From assembly GCF_001650195.1 (NCBI RefSeq), contig NZ_LXYR01000004.1, forward strand, positions 120,051 through 184,050: 64,000 nucleotides of DNA, written 5' to 3'. This stretch comes from Phormidesmis priestleyi BC1401. GTDB taxonomy: Bacteria; Cyanobacteriota; Cyanobacteriia; Leptolyngbyales; Leptolyngbyaceae. Position numbers and translations under genes: made by a program. A model generated the notes under the pieces. The model was not told where the DNA came from. It searched no databases and was given only the letters and a program-made list of their open reading frames with translations. This document shows, piece after piece, positions 9,255 to 18,440 of the stretch (position 1 is its first letter; each line of letters begins with the position of its first letter).

Positions 9255-9435
9255 TCAACTAGCTCTGATTGAAGTGGGTAAGCAAGGAGACTTCTCCAAT
9301 ACTGTCACATCATATTCAGAGTGTCAGGGCAACCTGCAAAGTGCTTCATTGATTGATACCGAAAACACCACAGCTTCACAGAGAAGAGCAGGGGAAGTTT
9401 CGAGCCACTTTCAACACGCACTATGCCCACTTAGT

Positions 9436-9921
9436 TTATTTCTGTTGAACTAATGTTTGAATCTCCTGACGTAACTGAGGATTTTTTTGCGCCGCCTCAA
9501 AAATTTGGTTAAAGCGGGGCACTTCTAACCCTTGCGCTTGTACCGCTTTCTCCATTTTGGCATCGCTATCTTTTTGAATCTGCACCAGTTTAGTCACGAC
9601 TCGATCGTATCCTTGCCGTTCTTTAGGCTGAATCTGCGCGGTCGGCGTTGCTTTAGGATCTCGCTGCGACTTATAGATTTCATCAAATCGCTGCTCGGTT
9701 AACCCCTCACCTTTAATGGCTTGCACCGCTTCTGACTCGGATGCCCGATTGATCACCAAAATCTGCTTAATCGCACTCGCAAACTTCTGCACCTCCTCTT
9801 TGCTGACGGGTGTAGTTGGGGCTGTCTGAGTCGTGGGAGCCGGAGTTTGTGCCTGCGCCGGGATGTGAGCAGCAGCACCCACTAGAACAGCAGTGCAACA
9901 GGCGACCAAAACACGCTTCAT
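9436..9921 (-). CDS. DUF4168 domain-containing exported protein
   Basis: A 161-residue protein when started at the ATG at 9921; this start exposes a clean signal peptide (MKRVLVACCTAVLVGAAAH, then an AQAQT cleavage region). A longer frame exists upstream but would bury the signal. The mature part is a Thr/Pro linker followed by a helical DUF4168 region (SKEEVQKFASAIKQI), ending in LRQEIQTLVQQK. DUF4168 proteins are common in cyanobacteria and are predicted periplasmic or envelope proteins with no known activity. A second protein of this type lies at 22703-23158. The gene stands alone on the minus strand. Confidence 0.85.
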   Translation of the reverse strand: MKRVLVACCTAVLVGAAAHIPAQAQTPAPTTQTAPTTPVSKEEVQKFASAIKQILVINRASESEAVQAIKGEGLTEQRFDEIYKSQRDPKATPTAQIQPKERQGYDRVVTKLVQIQKDSDAKMEKAVQAQGLEVPRFNQIFEAAQKNPQLRQEIQTLVQQK

Positions 9922-10341
9922 GTTGAATTCTCCATAGACGTTGGGTAGAACTTGCCGCCAACCCACCCTCAAAACTGCTGACAAACAACGATTGTGAAAG
10001 GGATTGTGACGTGTCTTGCCCAATACTACCGAGAATCGATCGAATCAGCGTCCGATCGTGACAGTTCTCTCGATCGTCCTCAAACTTCTTAAGGTATCTC
10101 TTTGGGTAGATCTCAGCGATCGCAAGCCAGAACCCTTGATAGAGATAACTTTCCTAATGCATCGCTACAAGTTAAGACTAGAAGCCGCCGTGTTTTAGCA
10201 CCTGATGTTTCTGTCTTTAGTCGTCTGTCATCTCTAATTTGATAAGACCTAACCGCGCAGGATTCCAGCACCTATTGACCCCTTTTCTAGGTGAGGTAGA
10301 AGCCGCTACGTCTATTCTTTAAGCACAAGTTAAAAACTTCT
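9922..10341. other. Intergenic region, no gene seen
   Basis: 420 bases between the DUF4168 gene (leftward) and the small Cys-rich membrane protein gene (rightward). It must hold both promoters. I see no RNA gene and no convincing inverted repeat. A 60-codon frame here lacks any protein-like features. Confidence 0.5.
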
Positions 10342-10713
10342 ATGTCGTCTTCTAATTTCATCCACCCTTCAGACTCAGATCTCTATGCTCAGTCAACTAC
10401 GGCTGAGTCTCGCCCCTCGGTTTCCGCTCAAAGTGCTTCTTCCATCCCCACTCAAGACGCAGCGCTGTTAATGATCCCGCTTTGCTTTGTGGCAATTTGG
10501 GCAGCCGTCGTCTGTGTGATTTCTAACACCTGGAAGCCCAGTCGCAAAGAGATTGAACGGAGTCGGCAAACCGCTCAACTTCCCTGTAAAAAATGCGCCT
10601 ACTTCAGCAATAATCCTTACGTGAAGTGTGCGGTCAATCCTCAGACTGCGATGACACGATCTGCCAACGATTGTGGCGATTTTTACTCAAAAGATCAGAA
10701 AGCAATGCGTTAA
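10342..10713 (+). CDS. Small single-pass membrane protein with C-terminal Cys motif
   Basis: 123 residues. A polar Ser-rich N-terminus of about 45 residues is followed by one membrane segment (ALLMIPLCFVAIWAAVVCVI) at about 46-65. A basic stretch (WKPSRKEIERSR) and a Cys-containing tail follow: CKKCAYF, then VKCAVNP and DCGDFY. The CxxC...C...C pattern suggests a small metal- or disulfide-stabilised domain on the cytoplasmic side, judged by the positive-inside rule. I recognise no function. It is flanked by unrelated genes. Confidence 0.7.
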   Translation: MSSSNFIHPSDSDLYAQSTTAESRPSVSAQSASSIPTQDAALLMIPLCFVAIWAAVVCVISNTWKPSRKEIERSRQTAQLPCKKCAYFSNNPYVKCAVNPQTAMTRSANDCGDFYSKDQKAMR

Positions 10714-10944
10714 GAAACTCCGTTAATATCATTCAACTTTTCAGAATTAACCCCGCAAACTCAGAATTTAAACTGGCATGAAGCGGTTCGATCGTTCCGG
10801 GTCTTGCATGGCAGATCGTGGATGTTGTCTCAGTGGGCACTGTTTTCCTACTGATAACGTCAAGTTTGCCTGTAGACTAGAGGGCTAGAAAAGGTCAGCC
10901 CACGGTTTTAGACGATCGACACTCAATCTCCAGCCATTCATCCT

Positions 10945-12141
10945 ATGAAATTGCGGTTCGTGCTTCAATGTTGGCGGCGATGGATCCGACATCTCCTCCC
11001 GCTCCTATTTCTAGTGTCGTTGGTGACTGTCTTGCTGTCGGGCAGTGTGACTTCTGCAACTGCACAGACTGTTCGCCAAGAAATTCGGGGAGTTTGGATC
11101 ACCCTGAATGACATGGATATTCTCAAAGACCGCATCAAACTGAAAGATGCGATCGGTCAACTGCGACGACTCAATTTCAACACGGTTTATCCCGTGGTCT
11201 GGAATTCTGGCTACGTGATGTATCCCAGCGCAGTGGCACAGCGTACCGGAATTCAGCCCTTTGTCTACGCAGGTTCAGATGGACAGGACCTCATCGCCGA
11301 TGTCACTGCTCAGGCACATCAGCAGGGCTTAGTGGTTATTCCCTGGTTTGAGTTTGGGTTGATGGCTCCCGCAACGTCAGAATTAGCTTTAAACCATCCT
11401 GAATGGCTGACGCAAAAGCGAGATGGAAGCCAAACGTCGGTGAGTGCCGCGGGTGAAGTGATGTGGTTAAATCCGTTTCTGCCTGACGTGCAGAGATTCA
11501 TTACTGATCTCGTTGTAGAAGTCGTGACTCAATATGATGTCGATGGCATTCAGTTTGATGATCACATGAGTTTGCCTCGCGAGTTTGGCTACGACGACTA
11601 TACCGTTGCTCTCTATATTAAAGAAACCAAAAAGTCGCCACCCGCCAATGCGTCTGATGCAGCCTGGGTTCGCTGGCGTGCCAATAAGATTACGGCGTTT
11701 ATGGCGCGACTAAACCGGGCTGTAAAAGCGAGAAAGCCGAACGCGATTATCTCAGTTTCTCCTAACTACTATGACTTTGCTTATCGATTGCACCTACAAG
11801 ACTGGCTCGGCTGGGTGCGGCAAAATCTGGTTGATGAATTGATTGTGCAAGTCTACCGTCCCAATCTGCAAAGCTTTGTTGAACAGATCAATCGATCGGA
11901 GATCCGAGAAGCGCAACAAAAAATTCCGACCGGAATTGGTATCATGGCTGGCTTGAGACATAATCCAGTCTCGATCGGGCAGATTCAATCTCAAACGCGA
12001 GCCGCTCAAGCTCGAGGGTTGGGTGTGGCGTTCTTTTACTACGAGAGTCTGTGGAACGATGCCCTCGAATCGGTCAGCGATCGTCAGTCTGGGTTTCAAG
12101 CCCTCTTTGAGGCTCCTGCCTTGCGGTCTGCCATTAAATAG
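10945..12141 (+). CDS. Exported family 10-like glycosyl hydrolase (GHL10/DUF187)
   Basis: 398 residues with an N-terminal signal or anchor (HLLPLLFLVSLVTVLLSG) ending near an ATAQT site. The rest is a TIM-barrel of the GH10-like type: EIRGVWITLNDMD at the start, VIPWFEFGLMAP, QFDDHMSLPREFGYDD carrying acidic residues, then ISVSPNYYDFAYRLHLQDW and IVQVYRPN. These proteins are predicted to act on extracytoplasmic polysaccharide, but substrates are largely unknown. It runs in the same direction as the following conserved hypothetical gene. Confidence 0.88.
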   Translation: MKLRFVLQCWRRWIRHLLPLLFLVSLVTVLLSGSVTSATAQTVRQEIRGVWITLNDMDILKDRIKLKDAIGQLRRLNFNTVYPVVWNSGYVMYPSAVAQRTGIQPFVYAGSDGQDLIADVTAQAHQQGLVVIPWFEFGLMAPATSELALNHPEWLTQKRDGSQTSVSAAGEVMWLNPFLPDVQRFITDLVVEVVTQYDVDGIQFDDHMSLPREFGYDDYTVALYIKETKKSPPANASDAAWVRWRANKITAFMARLNRAVKARKPNAIISVSPNYYDFAYRLHLQDWLGWVRQNLVDELIVQVYRPNLQSFVEQINRSEIREAQQKIPTGIGIMAGLRHNPVSIGQIQSQTRAAQARGLGVAFFYYESLWNDALESVSDRQSGFQALFEAPALRSAIK

Positions 12142-12200
12142 CGGTTTTCCATCGATTGCAAATGCTCTACCATAAAGACGGGCGAGTCGTGGAATCACCG

Positions 12201-12779
12201 ATGATGGCAAAGCGCAAAAAAGACAATCTGCGATGGATTAAAGAAACTCTCGAACTCAAAGACGATCATCGCTGGCAGTGCAGCCCTGGCTATAAAGTGT
12301 TTGTTGCCGATCGCGGTGCTGTCCGGTTCGATGTGCCGCAAAATTGGTTTTTTGAGCCAGATGTCAAATCGTTTAAGTTTCTCGATCGTGAGCCGCCCGA
12401 CGATGACTGTCGCCTCGAAATGTCGTTTAATCGCCTCCCTGACGCAGATTGGAGTCTGTTTCCGCTCAAACATACGCTTAAGAAAATCCTGCAAGACGAA
12501 AAACGCGACATGATTGAATGCGGAGAAATCATCACGCTTAAGCGCCAAACCGCCCGCATCGTCTGGGCAGAAATCAAATTTATCGACAAGCAAGACAGCC
12601 GCGAAGCCTTTTCTCGTACCTGCATCGGCTTGGGGTCTAACGTTCAGTGTCTGATCACGTTCGACTATTGGGCAGACCAAGCTGAGCAGCTAACCCCCGT
12701 GTGGGATGAAGTCTTACGATCGCTCACATTAGGTCTTTATATTCGCGACCCGATGAGCGGCACTGCTTTTCCAGACTAA
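12201..12779 (+). CDS. Conserved hypothetical cyanobacterial protein
   Basis: 192 residues from the ATG at 12201 (a second ATG follows at once; a TTG at 12156 and an ATG at 12162 are possible longer starts). The protein is soluble with a basic N-terminus (MAKRKKDNLRWIKE). Its middle resembles a small beta-rich fold: GAVRFDVPQNWFFEP, then a LEMSFNRLP strand. It ends in LTPVWDEVLRSLTLG, a pattern seen in proteins that compare protein sequences of the type 'F/WxVPxxW' with an LRSL end. I do not assign a function. It lies between the glycosyl hydrolase and a Uma2 gene on the same strand. Confidence 0.75.
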   Translation: MMAKRKKDNLRWIKETLELKDDHRWQCSPGYKVFVADRGAVRFDVPQNWFFEPDVKSFKFLDREPPDDDCRLEMSFNRLPDADWSLFPLKHTLKKILQDEKRDMIECGEIITLKRQTARIVWAEIKFIDKQDSREAFSRTCIGLGSNVQCLITFDYWADQAEQLTPVWDEVLRSLTLGLYIRDPMSGTAFPD

Positions 12780-12796
12780 AGCGACAGGACGTAAAG

Positions 12797-13438
12797 ATGG
12801 TTCTAACAACAGGTCGTTCTACGATCGGCGAAAAACGAGTCATTTTTCATCATCTCAATTGGCAGTCTTATCAGCAAATTTTGACTGCATTGGGAGAACA
12901 TCGGGCGGCTCGTCTAACCTACGATCGCGGCACTCTAGAAATCACAACGCCCCTCGAAGAACACGAAAGCGCTGCGGAACTCATTGGCTTATTCATTCGG
13001 ATTCTAGTCGTTGAGATGCGACTGAAAATGAAGTCAATGAGGTCAACAACGCTCGATCGAGCAGACTTAGATAGAGGTGCAGAACCCGACAACTGTTATT
13101 ACATTCAAAATCATGCGCAAGTTGCGGGTCGTATCGTAGATCTTGACAAAGACCCGCCCCCCGATTTGGTCGTAGAAGTTGATATTACCAAGACTGACAT
13201 CGATAAAAATCGGCTCTACGCAGCAATGGGTGTATCCGAATTTTGGCGATTTAATGGTGAGGTGTGGCAAATTTACCAGCTTCAAAACACTCAATATCTT
13301 GAAGTTGATCAGAGTCCTACGTTTTCGATCGTTGAGAAGGCAGATCTCTATCAATTTCTAGCAGCCTGTCAGCAAGATGAAGTGAATGCTGAACTGAGCT
13401 TTCGCACTTGGGTCAAAGAAAAGTTAATTCAGAGTTAA
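12797..13438 (+). CDS. Uma2 family (DUF820) restriction endonuclease-like protein
   Basis: 213 residues. Uma2 proteins have a PD-(D/E)XK-like nuclease fold and occur in many copies in cyanobacteria. The diagnostic stretch is PPPDLVVEVDITKTDIDKN at about 116-134, with the acidic Asp and Glu followed by Lys in the expected spacing, then YAAMGVSEFWRFNGE. The N-terminus (LNWQSYQQILTALGEHR, then TYDRGTLEITTP) also fits. Biological role is unsettled; it is often linked to mobile DNA. It stands 17 bases after the preceding gene and ends before a perfect 13-bp hairpin. Confidence 0.88.
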   Translation: MVLTTGRSTIGEKRVIFHHLNWQSYQQILTALGEHRAARLTYDRGTLEITTPLEEHESAAELIGLFIRILVVEMRLKMKSMRSTTLDRADLDRGAEPDNCYYIQNHAQVAGRIVDLDKDPPPDLVVEVDITKTDIDKNRLYAAMGVSEFWRFNGEVWQIYQLQNTQYLEVDQSPTFSIVEKADLYQFLAACQQDEVNAELSFRTWVKEKLIQS

Positions 13439-13454
13439 GAGAACTTGACACAAC

Positions 13455-13497
13455 TAGCCCTCTTGCAGAAACCAAATGGGCTTTTGCAAGAGGGCTA
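13455..13497. repeat. Perfect 13-bp inverted repeat, minimal form of the interspersed element
   Basis: TAGCCCTCTTGCA at 13455-13467 pairs perfectly with TGCAAGAGGGCTA at 13485-13497, with a 17-base loop. There is no T-run on either strand, so it is a poor intrinsic terminator, although it sits between convergent genes. The right arm read backwards, TAGCCCTCTTGCAAAAGCCC, matches 18 of 20 bases at the left end of the longer repeat at 23412. It looks like two element ends with almost nothing between them. Confidence 0.75.
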
Positions 13498-13530
13498 AAA
13501 ACGATGGCAGAAACTACTTGGTTTCGGAGC

Positions 13531-13995
13531 TTACTCTGCTTTTTCGGCAACCTTTTCGATTTTCTTAGCAGCTTGAGCGAGGGCTTTGCCAACTTTGTGC
13601 AGAGGTCCTTTAATGCCTTTTCCAGAGTCGTCTCCGATCGCGGTTGTCTGTTCACCCAACTGCTCTAAAACCTCAGCAATTTCACTAGCTTCAGTCTTTT
13701 TGCCCTTCAGAAGCTTCTTTAATTCTTTAAGGCTAGCAGAGAGTTCTTTGACGTTTTCTTCCTTGTGACCTTTGAGGAAGTTGACCCACACGTCAATGGA
13801 CTCGATCGCCGTGTCAGCCTCAATTTCAGTCACATCGCCGTGCAAAACTTCTACAAGAGAATCGACTTCAGGTGACGATTCATCTTGGTCTGCATCTACG
13901 TGCTTTGCCTCTTCTTGATGAGACTTTGTGGGTTGCTTTTCTGCTTCCATTGCTGAATCATCTTGCTTGCCTTTAGATTCTTTTTGAGATGCCAT
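13531..13995 (-). CDS. Highly charged hypothetical protein
   Basis: 154 residues from the ATG at 13995, which has an AAGGAA ribosome-binding site about 9 bases upstream; a TTG-led longer frame to 14037 is less likely. The first 55 residues are rich in Lys, Glu, Gln, Asp and Ser and should be disordered. The rest is Lys/Glu-rich and amphipathic (LSASLKELKKLLKGKK, then KVGKALAQAAKKIEKVAEK), which suggests helices like those of LEA-type or phasin-like proteins. No catalytic motif is present. Function unknown. Confidence 0.65.
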   Translation of the reverse strand: MASQKESKGKQDDSAMEAEKQPTKSHQEEAKHVDADQDESSPEVDSLVEVLHGDVTEIEADTAIESIDVWVNFLKGHKEENVKELSASLKELKKLLKGKKTEASEIAEVLEQLGEQTTAIGDDSGKGIKGPLHKVGKALAQAAKKIEKVAEKAE

Positions 13996-14317
13996 CTTAG
14001 GGATTCCTTTTGTCAAACGAGATCGTCTGTACAACAACTAAGGTAAGCATTCAGCAAAAGCTTTCCCTCCCTCTTGAGAAGAGCATTAAAATCACGTCGA
14101 AATCGTTCAATAGGAAGACGCGACTTTAACGATTTGTGACCCGCGCACTGATAGAGGAAGTTGAACCGCATCAGTATTGTCAAAATCTGGCTTGCGTGTT
14201 TTTGCCGACCGCTTAAGGCACCAATCTAGATCAGTACCGTAAATCGACGATGGTTTGTCACCCTTCATAAATAGAAAATAGGCTCAACGCTGATGTGAAT
14301 GACGACCCCTAAAAAAG
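13996..14317. other. Divergent promoter region upstream of sigF
   Basis: 322 bases between the charged hypothetical gene (leftward) and sigF (rightward). I see no gene or RNA. It should carry promoters for both, but I cannot place -10 and -35 boxes with confidence. Confidence 0.4.
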
Positions 14318-15103
14318 ATGATGACAACTCAGACTTCTCTTCGTTCTCGTGGCATGGAGCTGTTGGTGTCTTACCACCACAAGCCCTCAGTTCGCACCCG
14401 GAATCAGTTGGTGCAGTTAAATGCAGGTCTCGTCCGCAAGATTGCCCATCGGGTTAGCCACCAGTGCGCTGAACCCTATGAAGACTTAGAACAAATCGGC
14501 TACATTGGCTTGATTCGAGCGATCGAGCGGTTTAACCCTCATCAAGGCTGTGCGTTTAGCTCGTTTGCAGTGCCCTACATTCGCGGCGAGATGCTGCACT
14601 TTCTGCGCGATCGTGCGGGTACGGTTAAAATTCCCCGCCGTTGGCAACAACTCAACAAAGAGGGGCAACGAGTTCGCGAAAGGTTGATGATGGACTTAGG
14701 TCATCAGCCGACTGATGAAGAAATTGCCACTGAATTGGGGGTCGGCGTTCATGAGTGGCGTGAGAGCAAACTGGCTGCTAGAAACCGTCTGCCTTTGAGC
14801 TTAGATGCAACGATTTGTCAGCAGCTTGATTCTCCGATGACGTTGGGCGATATGCTGCCCGATGCCCATTATCAACAGCTTCAACACTTAGAAGAAGATC
14901 GTCAGCAGTTGCATAAAGCGCTGAATCAGTTAGAAGACAAAACTCGGCAGGCGATCGAATACGTTTTTTTGCACGATTTGTCTCGCAAAGAGGTAGCCGA
15001 ACAAATCGGGGTCAGTCCAATGACGGTGACTCGTCGCATTCACCGAGGCATTCAGCAGATGGTTAGCTTGCTGCAACCTCAAGTTTTGCAATCTGACCCC
15101 TAG
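14318..15103 (+). CDS. sigF: RNA polymerase sigma factor SigF (group 3)
   Basis: 261 residues (two successive ATG codons at 14318 and 14321). Region 2 is clear: ALVRKIAH-like segment, then EPYEDLEQIGYIGLIRAIERF and GCAFSSFAVPYIRGEMLHFLRD. Region 3 (KIPRRWQQLNKEG...HQPTDEEIATELG) and region 4 (LSRKEVAEQIGVSPMTVTRRIHRGIQQM) follow. Length and the IPRR motif place it with the SigF/SigB-type group 3 factors. In cyanobacteria SigF is linked to motility, pili and stress; that role is from family knowledge. It has a long upstream region of its own and is followed by repeats, so it is probably monocistronic. Confidence 0.88.
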   Translation: MMTTQTSLRSRGMELLVSYHHKPSVRTRNQLVQLNAGLVRKIAHRVSHQCAEPYEDLEQIGYIGLIRAIERFNPHQGCAFSSFAVPYIRGEMLHFLRDRAGTVKIPRRWQQLNKEGQRVRERLMMDLGHQPTDEEIATELGVGVHEWRESKLAARNRLPLSLDATICQQLDSPMTLGDMLPDAHYQQLQHLEEDRQQLHKALNQLEDKTRQAIEYVFLHDLSRKEVAEQIGVSPMTVTRRIHRGIQQMVSLLQPQVLQSDP

Positions 15104-15208
15104 TGGTTAGCGGGTTCTAATCAGTGGTTCATTGTCTCTAGATATGCCGGGTTGAATTTGCTTCAGTCCGGCATTTTCTATGGTTGGTGCTTACGGTTGA
15201 ATGGAGTA

Positions 15209-15355
15209 AACCTCCTGCGCGAATATTTGCCCTCACCCTAGCCCTCTCCCTAGGGAGAGGGAACAAGAGGTTCTAGCTCCCTTCTCCCTGGGGAGAAGGG
15301 TTGGGGATGAGGGCATCTTCGGACTTTTGCAAGAAGTTTATTTATGCAGGAAGTC
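15209..15355. repeat. Interspersed palindromic element, copy A
   Basis: The core runs from GCCCTCACCCT at 15229 to GATGAGGGC ending at 15314. Inside are two nested hairpins around CCCTCTCCCTAGGGAGAGGG and CCTTCTCCCTGGGGAGAAGG. Flanks carry inverted ends: AACCTCCTGCGCGAA on the left and CTTTTGCAAGAAGTTTATT on the right. Copy C at 23412 shares a 24-base identical stretch near the right end. Confidence 0.8.
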
Positions 15356-15359
15356 TAGT

Positions 15360-15455
15360 CTTGACCGACCGGGCTTCGGTTTCGCTCAGCCTTCACCTCT
15401 CGGTGGGTTGAGCGAAGTCGAAATCCGCGGACAGCGTAGCGAGGGATTCTAGTAT
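15360..15455. repeat. Second palindromic repeat type
   Basis: Directly after copy A lies a GC-rich segment with complementary arms TTTCGCTCAGCC and GGTTGAGCGAA, followed by CGCGGACAGCGTAGCGAGGG. The arms can form a hairpin. It looks like a REP-type intergenic repeat. I saw no second full copy in this window. Together with copy A it fills most of the 368-base gap between sigF and chlD. Confidence 0.55.
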
Positions 15456-15471
15456 CGCGCAATTCTCTCAG

Positions 15472-17538
15472 CTATCGTGCTTTCATATCAGCGATCGCGT
15501 TCCGTGTCATGGATGCGATTGCCTGATCGCTGGCTTTAGGTAAGTGATAATACTTCCCGCCTGCCTGTTTTGCGAGTTCTTTGGCGAAGCCTGTCGAGAC
15601 AAATTTATTTTCGGTGTCGATGACGAGAAGTTGAGTCCCCATCGCCCGAATTTTGCCCGCAATATCCAATAGTTCGGCTTTGATGTCGGGCTTTTCGCCA
15701 TCAGGAATAGTTTCGCCCAGCGATCGAGCAAGCGGCACATTCCCCCGACCGTCCGTAATCGCCACAATCACGACTTGACCCACATCTCCCGACTGTTGAG
15801 CGTTAATTCCTACTCTGACAGCTTGAGTTAATCCGTGTGCTAAAGGAGAACCGCCGCCGCACGCCATGCGATCGAGACGACGTTTGGCAGCTTCGATCGA
15901 TCGCGTTGGGGGCAGCAATACCTCAGCCTGTTCGCCTCTAAACGGAATCAGCGAAACTTGATCGCGATTTTGATATGCCTCGGTCAACAGCGTCAACACG
16001 GCTCCCTTAGCGGAGTTCATGCGATTGAGTGCCATTGAGCCAGACGCATCGACGACGAAGATAATCAATGCTCCGGCTTTACGGGCAAGTCTTTTTTGAC
16101 GAATATCACTTTCTTCCACAAAGACGCGCTTGCGGGATGCAGCACTGGCTTCAGGTCGGTTGTCTTCAGCGCGTTGACGACGAGATTTTTGGTAGGGAGC
16201 CGCCGATCGCAGGGTGGCATCGACTGCAATTCGCCGCACTTTTCCTTTGGGCAGCATCGGTTTGATATAACGACCTCGATCGTCAGAAAAGATGATGGTG
16301 CGGCTGCCTGATTTGCCCTGACGACTTGCCATTTGAGCAAAATAAAGCACTTCAGGGTCGAGAATTACGCCTTCTGCATCAAAGACAAACTCTTCGGGAA
16401 TGCTGGGCGGCTCTTGCTCCTGCTGGTCTTCGGGTTCTTCTTTTTCTTCCTGCTCGTCTTGATCTTGGTCAGATTCGTCTTGAGGTTCGTCTTCGGATTC
16501 GTCTTGGTTTTGAGGGGGCGGTGGTGGCGGAGGCGGATTTTCGTCGGGTGGGGTTTGGACGATCGTCGATCGCGGCACAATCACCAACTCAACGGCTCGC
16601 CGCAAATCGTCTGCGATCACGTCTGTGCGTCCGTCTAGCGCAGCGTGTGCCTTGGCAACTCTGAGGGCAAACAGTTCGGCTCGATGCCCCTGCACCCCGC
16701 CTCGAATTGCCTCGTTGACCAAGTAATTAATCTGCTCAGTGCTGATACGCACGTCTTTGAGCCACTCGCGCGCCAGAATAATTTGAGTTCTCAAGGAGTC
16801 GAGATCTTCGTCATATTGCTTGAGAAAGGCTTGCGGAGAATCAGCATAGCGAGTGGCTTGCTCGACGGCTTGCACTCGATCGTCTAATTCTAAAACCGCA
16901 TCGGCAGAGAGGGCGATCGCGATCCGATCCAATAAATGTTCTCTCAGTGACCCTTCTTCAGGATTGTAAGTGGCGATCAGTAAGGGTTTGCACGGATGCT
17001 GAAAGCTGATGCCTTCTCGCTCAATCTGGTTGCGTCCATCGGTTAAGGCAGTCAGCAGAAAGTTAGAGATTTGGTCATCGAGCAGATTAATTTCGTCGAT
17101 GTAGAGAACGCCTCGATGCGCCTCTGCTAACAGTCCTGGCTGAAAAACGGTTTCGCCTTGTCTGATCGATTGGCTGACATCGACAGAACCGAGCAGCCGA
17201 TCTTCGGTGATGCCAAGCGGAATCTGCACAAACGGCGCACGAATCACCTCAGTTGGGATGTTAGATAGATCAGTGTTTTTTTCTAATGTTAGATCGTCCC
17301 AATCTTCGGGTGTATTGGGGTCGCAGTTGCTGAGAGAATCTTTGACGACCTCGATCGGAGGCAGCAACGCATGAATTGCCCGTGCCATCACTGATTTTGC
17401 GGTGCCTCTGCGTCCAGCAATCACGACTCCTCCCAATGTGGGATCGACCGCCGCTAACAGGAGCGCCATTTTGATGGCTTCTTGACCTACGACCGCAGCC
17501 AGCGGAAACGTGGTAATCGGAGTTTCAACTACAGACAT
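15472..17538 (-). CDS. chlD: Magnesium chelatase subunit D
   Basis: 688 residues, the usual ChlD length. It acts with ChlI and ChlH to insert Mg2+ into protoporphyrin IX, the first step committed to chlorophyll. The N-terminal half is an AAA+ module ([20 protein letters not shown] near residue 38, [12 protein letters not shown] near 145). A Pro-rich stretch (eight Pro in a row near 330-340) and a long Asp/Glu/Gln-rich linker follow, then a von Willebrand A domain with MIDAS motif VVDASGSM near 494. This AAA-Pro/acidic-vWA order is diagnostic for ChlD. It stands alone on the minus strand, as is common in cyanobacteria where chlI and chlH are elsewhere. Confidence 0.97.
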   Translation of the reverse strand: MSVVETPITTFPLAAVVGQEAIKMALLLAAVDPTLGGVVIAGRRGTAKSVMARAIHALLPPIEVVKDSLSNCDPNTPEDWDDLTLEKNTDLSNIPTEVIRAPFVQIPLGITEDRLLGSVDVSQSIRQGETVFQPGLLAEAHRGVLYIDEINLLDDQISNFLLTALTDGRNQIEREGISFQHPCKPLLIATYNPEEGSLREHLLDRIAIALSADAVLELDDRVQAVEQATRYADSPQAFLKQYDEDLDSLRTQIILAREWLKDVRISTEQINYLVNEAIRGGVQGHRAELFALRVAKAHAALDGRTDVIADDLRRAVELVIVPRSTIVQTPPDENPPPPPPPPQNQDESEDEPQDESDQDQDEQEEKEEPEDQQEQEPPSIPEEFVFDAEGVILDPEVLYFAQMASRQGKSGSRTIIFSDDRGRYIKPMLPKGKVRRIAVDATLRSAAPYQKSRRQRAEDNRPEASAASRKRVFVEESDIRQKRLARKAGALIIFVVDASGSMALNRMNSAKGAVLTLLTEAYQNRDQVSLIPFRGEQAEVLLPPTRSIEAAKRRLDRMACGGGSPLAHGLTQAVRVGINAQQSGDVGQVVIVAITDGRGNVPLARSLGETIPDGEKPDIKAELLDIAGKIRAMGTQLLVIDTENKFVSTGFAKELAKQAGGKYYHLPKASDQAIASMTRNAIADMKAR

Positions 17539-17631
17539 TTAATCTTCAAAATAATTTAGGACATTGAGCGAATCGTAAGCTTGGTATCTCTCACGCGAGG
17601 GCTAGAAATGTCTATTTGGGGATTATGTTTA

Positions 17632-18288
17632 CTATCCTTCACCTTTCTGGGACTGTTGAATCACGGTGCTCCAATCATCGTTTTCGACAGCGGCTTCTAA
17701 ATTTTGACGACGATCGGCTTCTGAGGTTGAAAGCTGATCTAACTCTTTGTTGAGTGCCTGATCTGCCATTGCTTTGCGGAGTTTTAATTTTTTCTCTTCA
17801 TAAACGTCTCGTTCAGCCGCAGACATCGCCAGCTTTGCCGCTTCTGCAACAGTGCCAGCCCAGCGATCGCTCTCTTCCCCGTTGCCAAGCGGAATACTAT
17901 TATTCTCAGCAATCCACGCGTCTCGCAGTTGCTCCATCTCTTCGCGCTTGGGAAACTTGAAGGTTTTGAGTCGCAAAAATGCGCAGGCATCTTCGCCTAC
18001 TTGAGTCAGATGACCACTCAGAGACAGCGGCACATTGCGCGAATAGCCAACATATTGAAGATGACGATCTCGATTCAACACCGCATACACCCCCGCAACT
18101 TTGGCATTCACCGCTTGGGCAGACCACTCTGCAACCGACATGATCTCATCGCCCTGACTTTCTAAATTAGGAGCGCTGGTCGCAGTTTCGGTGTGTTCGT
18201 CGTCGGAGCTATATAAAAAGCTGTGTAAGCCCTGGTGCGCTTGAGGGACATTTTGATGTTCGATCGCCACGAGGTTGTCTGCTTCCAC
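17632..18288 (-). CDS. GIY-YIG nuclease-fold protein
   Basis: 218 residues from a GTG at 18288; an internal ATG at 18141 (MSVAEWSAQAV) is a credible shorter start. A GIY-YIG-like core is visible: AGVYAVLNRDRHLQYVGYSRNVPLSLSGH, with GVY and YVGYSR as the two motif halves, then a KREEMEQLRDAWIAEN segment. The C-terminal third is charged and helical. Homologues in cyanobacteria and plant plastids are known only as GIY-YIG domain proteins. Whether it cuts DNA is not known. The divergent neighbour encodes an HHL1-like photosystem protein. Confidence 0.78.
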   Translation of the reverse strand: MEADNLVAIEHQNVPQAHQGLHSFLYSSDDEHTETATSAPNLESQGDEIMSVAEWSAQAVNAKVAGVYAVLNRDRHLQYVGYSRNVPLSLSGHLTQVGEDACAFLRLKTFKFPKREEMEQLRDAWIAENNSIPLGNGEESDRWAGTVAEAAKLAMSAAERDVYEEKKLKLRKAMADQALNKELDQLSTSEADRRQNLEAAVENDDWSTVIQQSQKGEG

Positions 18289-18440
18289 TTGAGTTGATCT
18301 CCGTTTCGCACGTTGTCAGCCTGATCTCTATTATCAGAGATCACGGCAGCCGAATTTCGCAAGTTTGAGGATCATCTCCTCCCATTCTTCCTAAACATGG
18401 CGTAAACTTTTGTAATAAAGTTTTAAGGTGATTTTTAGAA

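Noticed and set aside
16326..16664. Plus-strand frames inside chlD
   Set aside because: They are antisense to the Pro-rich and acidic linker of ChlD; their composition is a by-product of that low-complexity sequence and they have no ribosome site or known motif.
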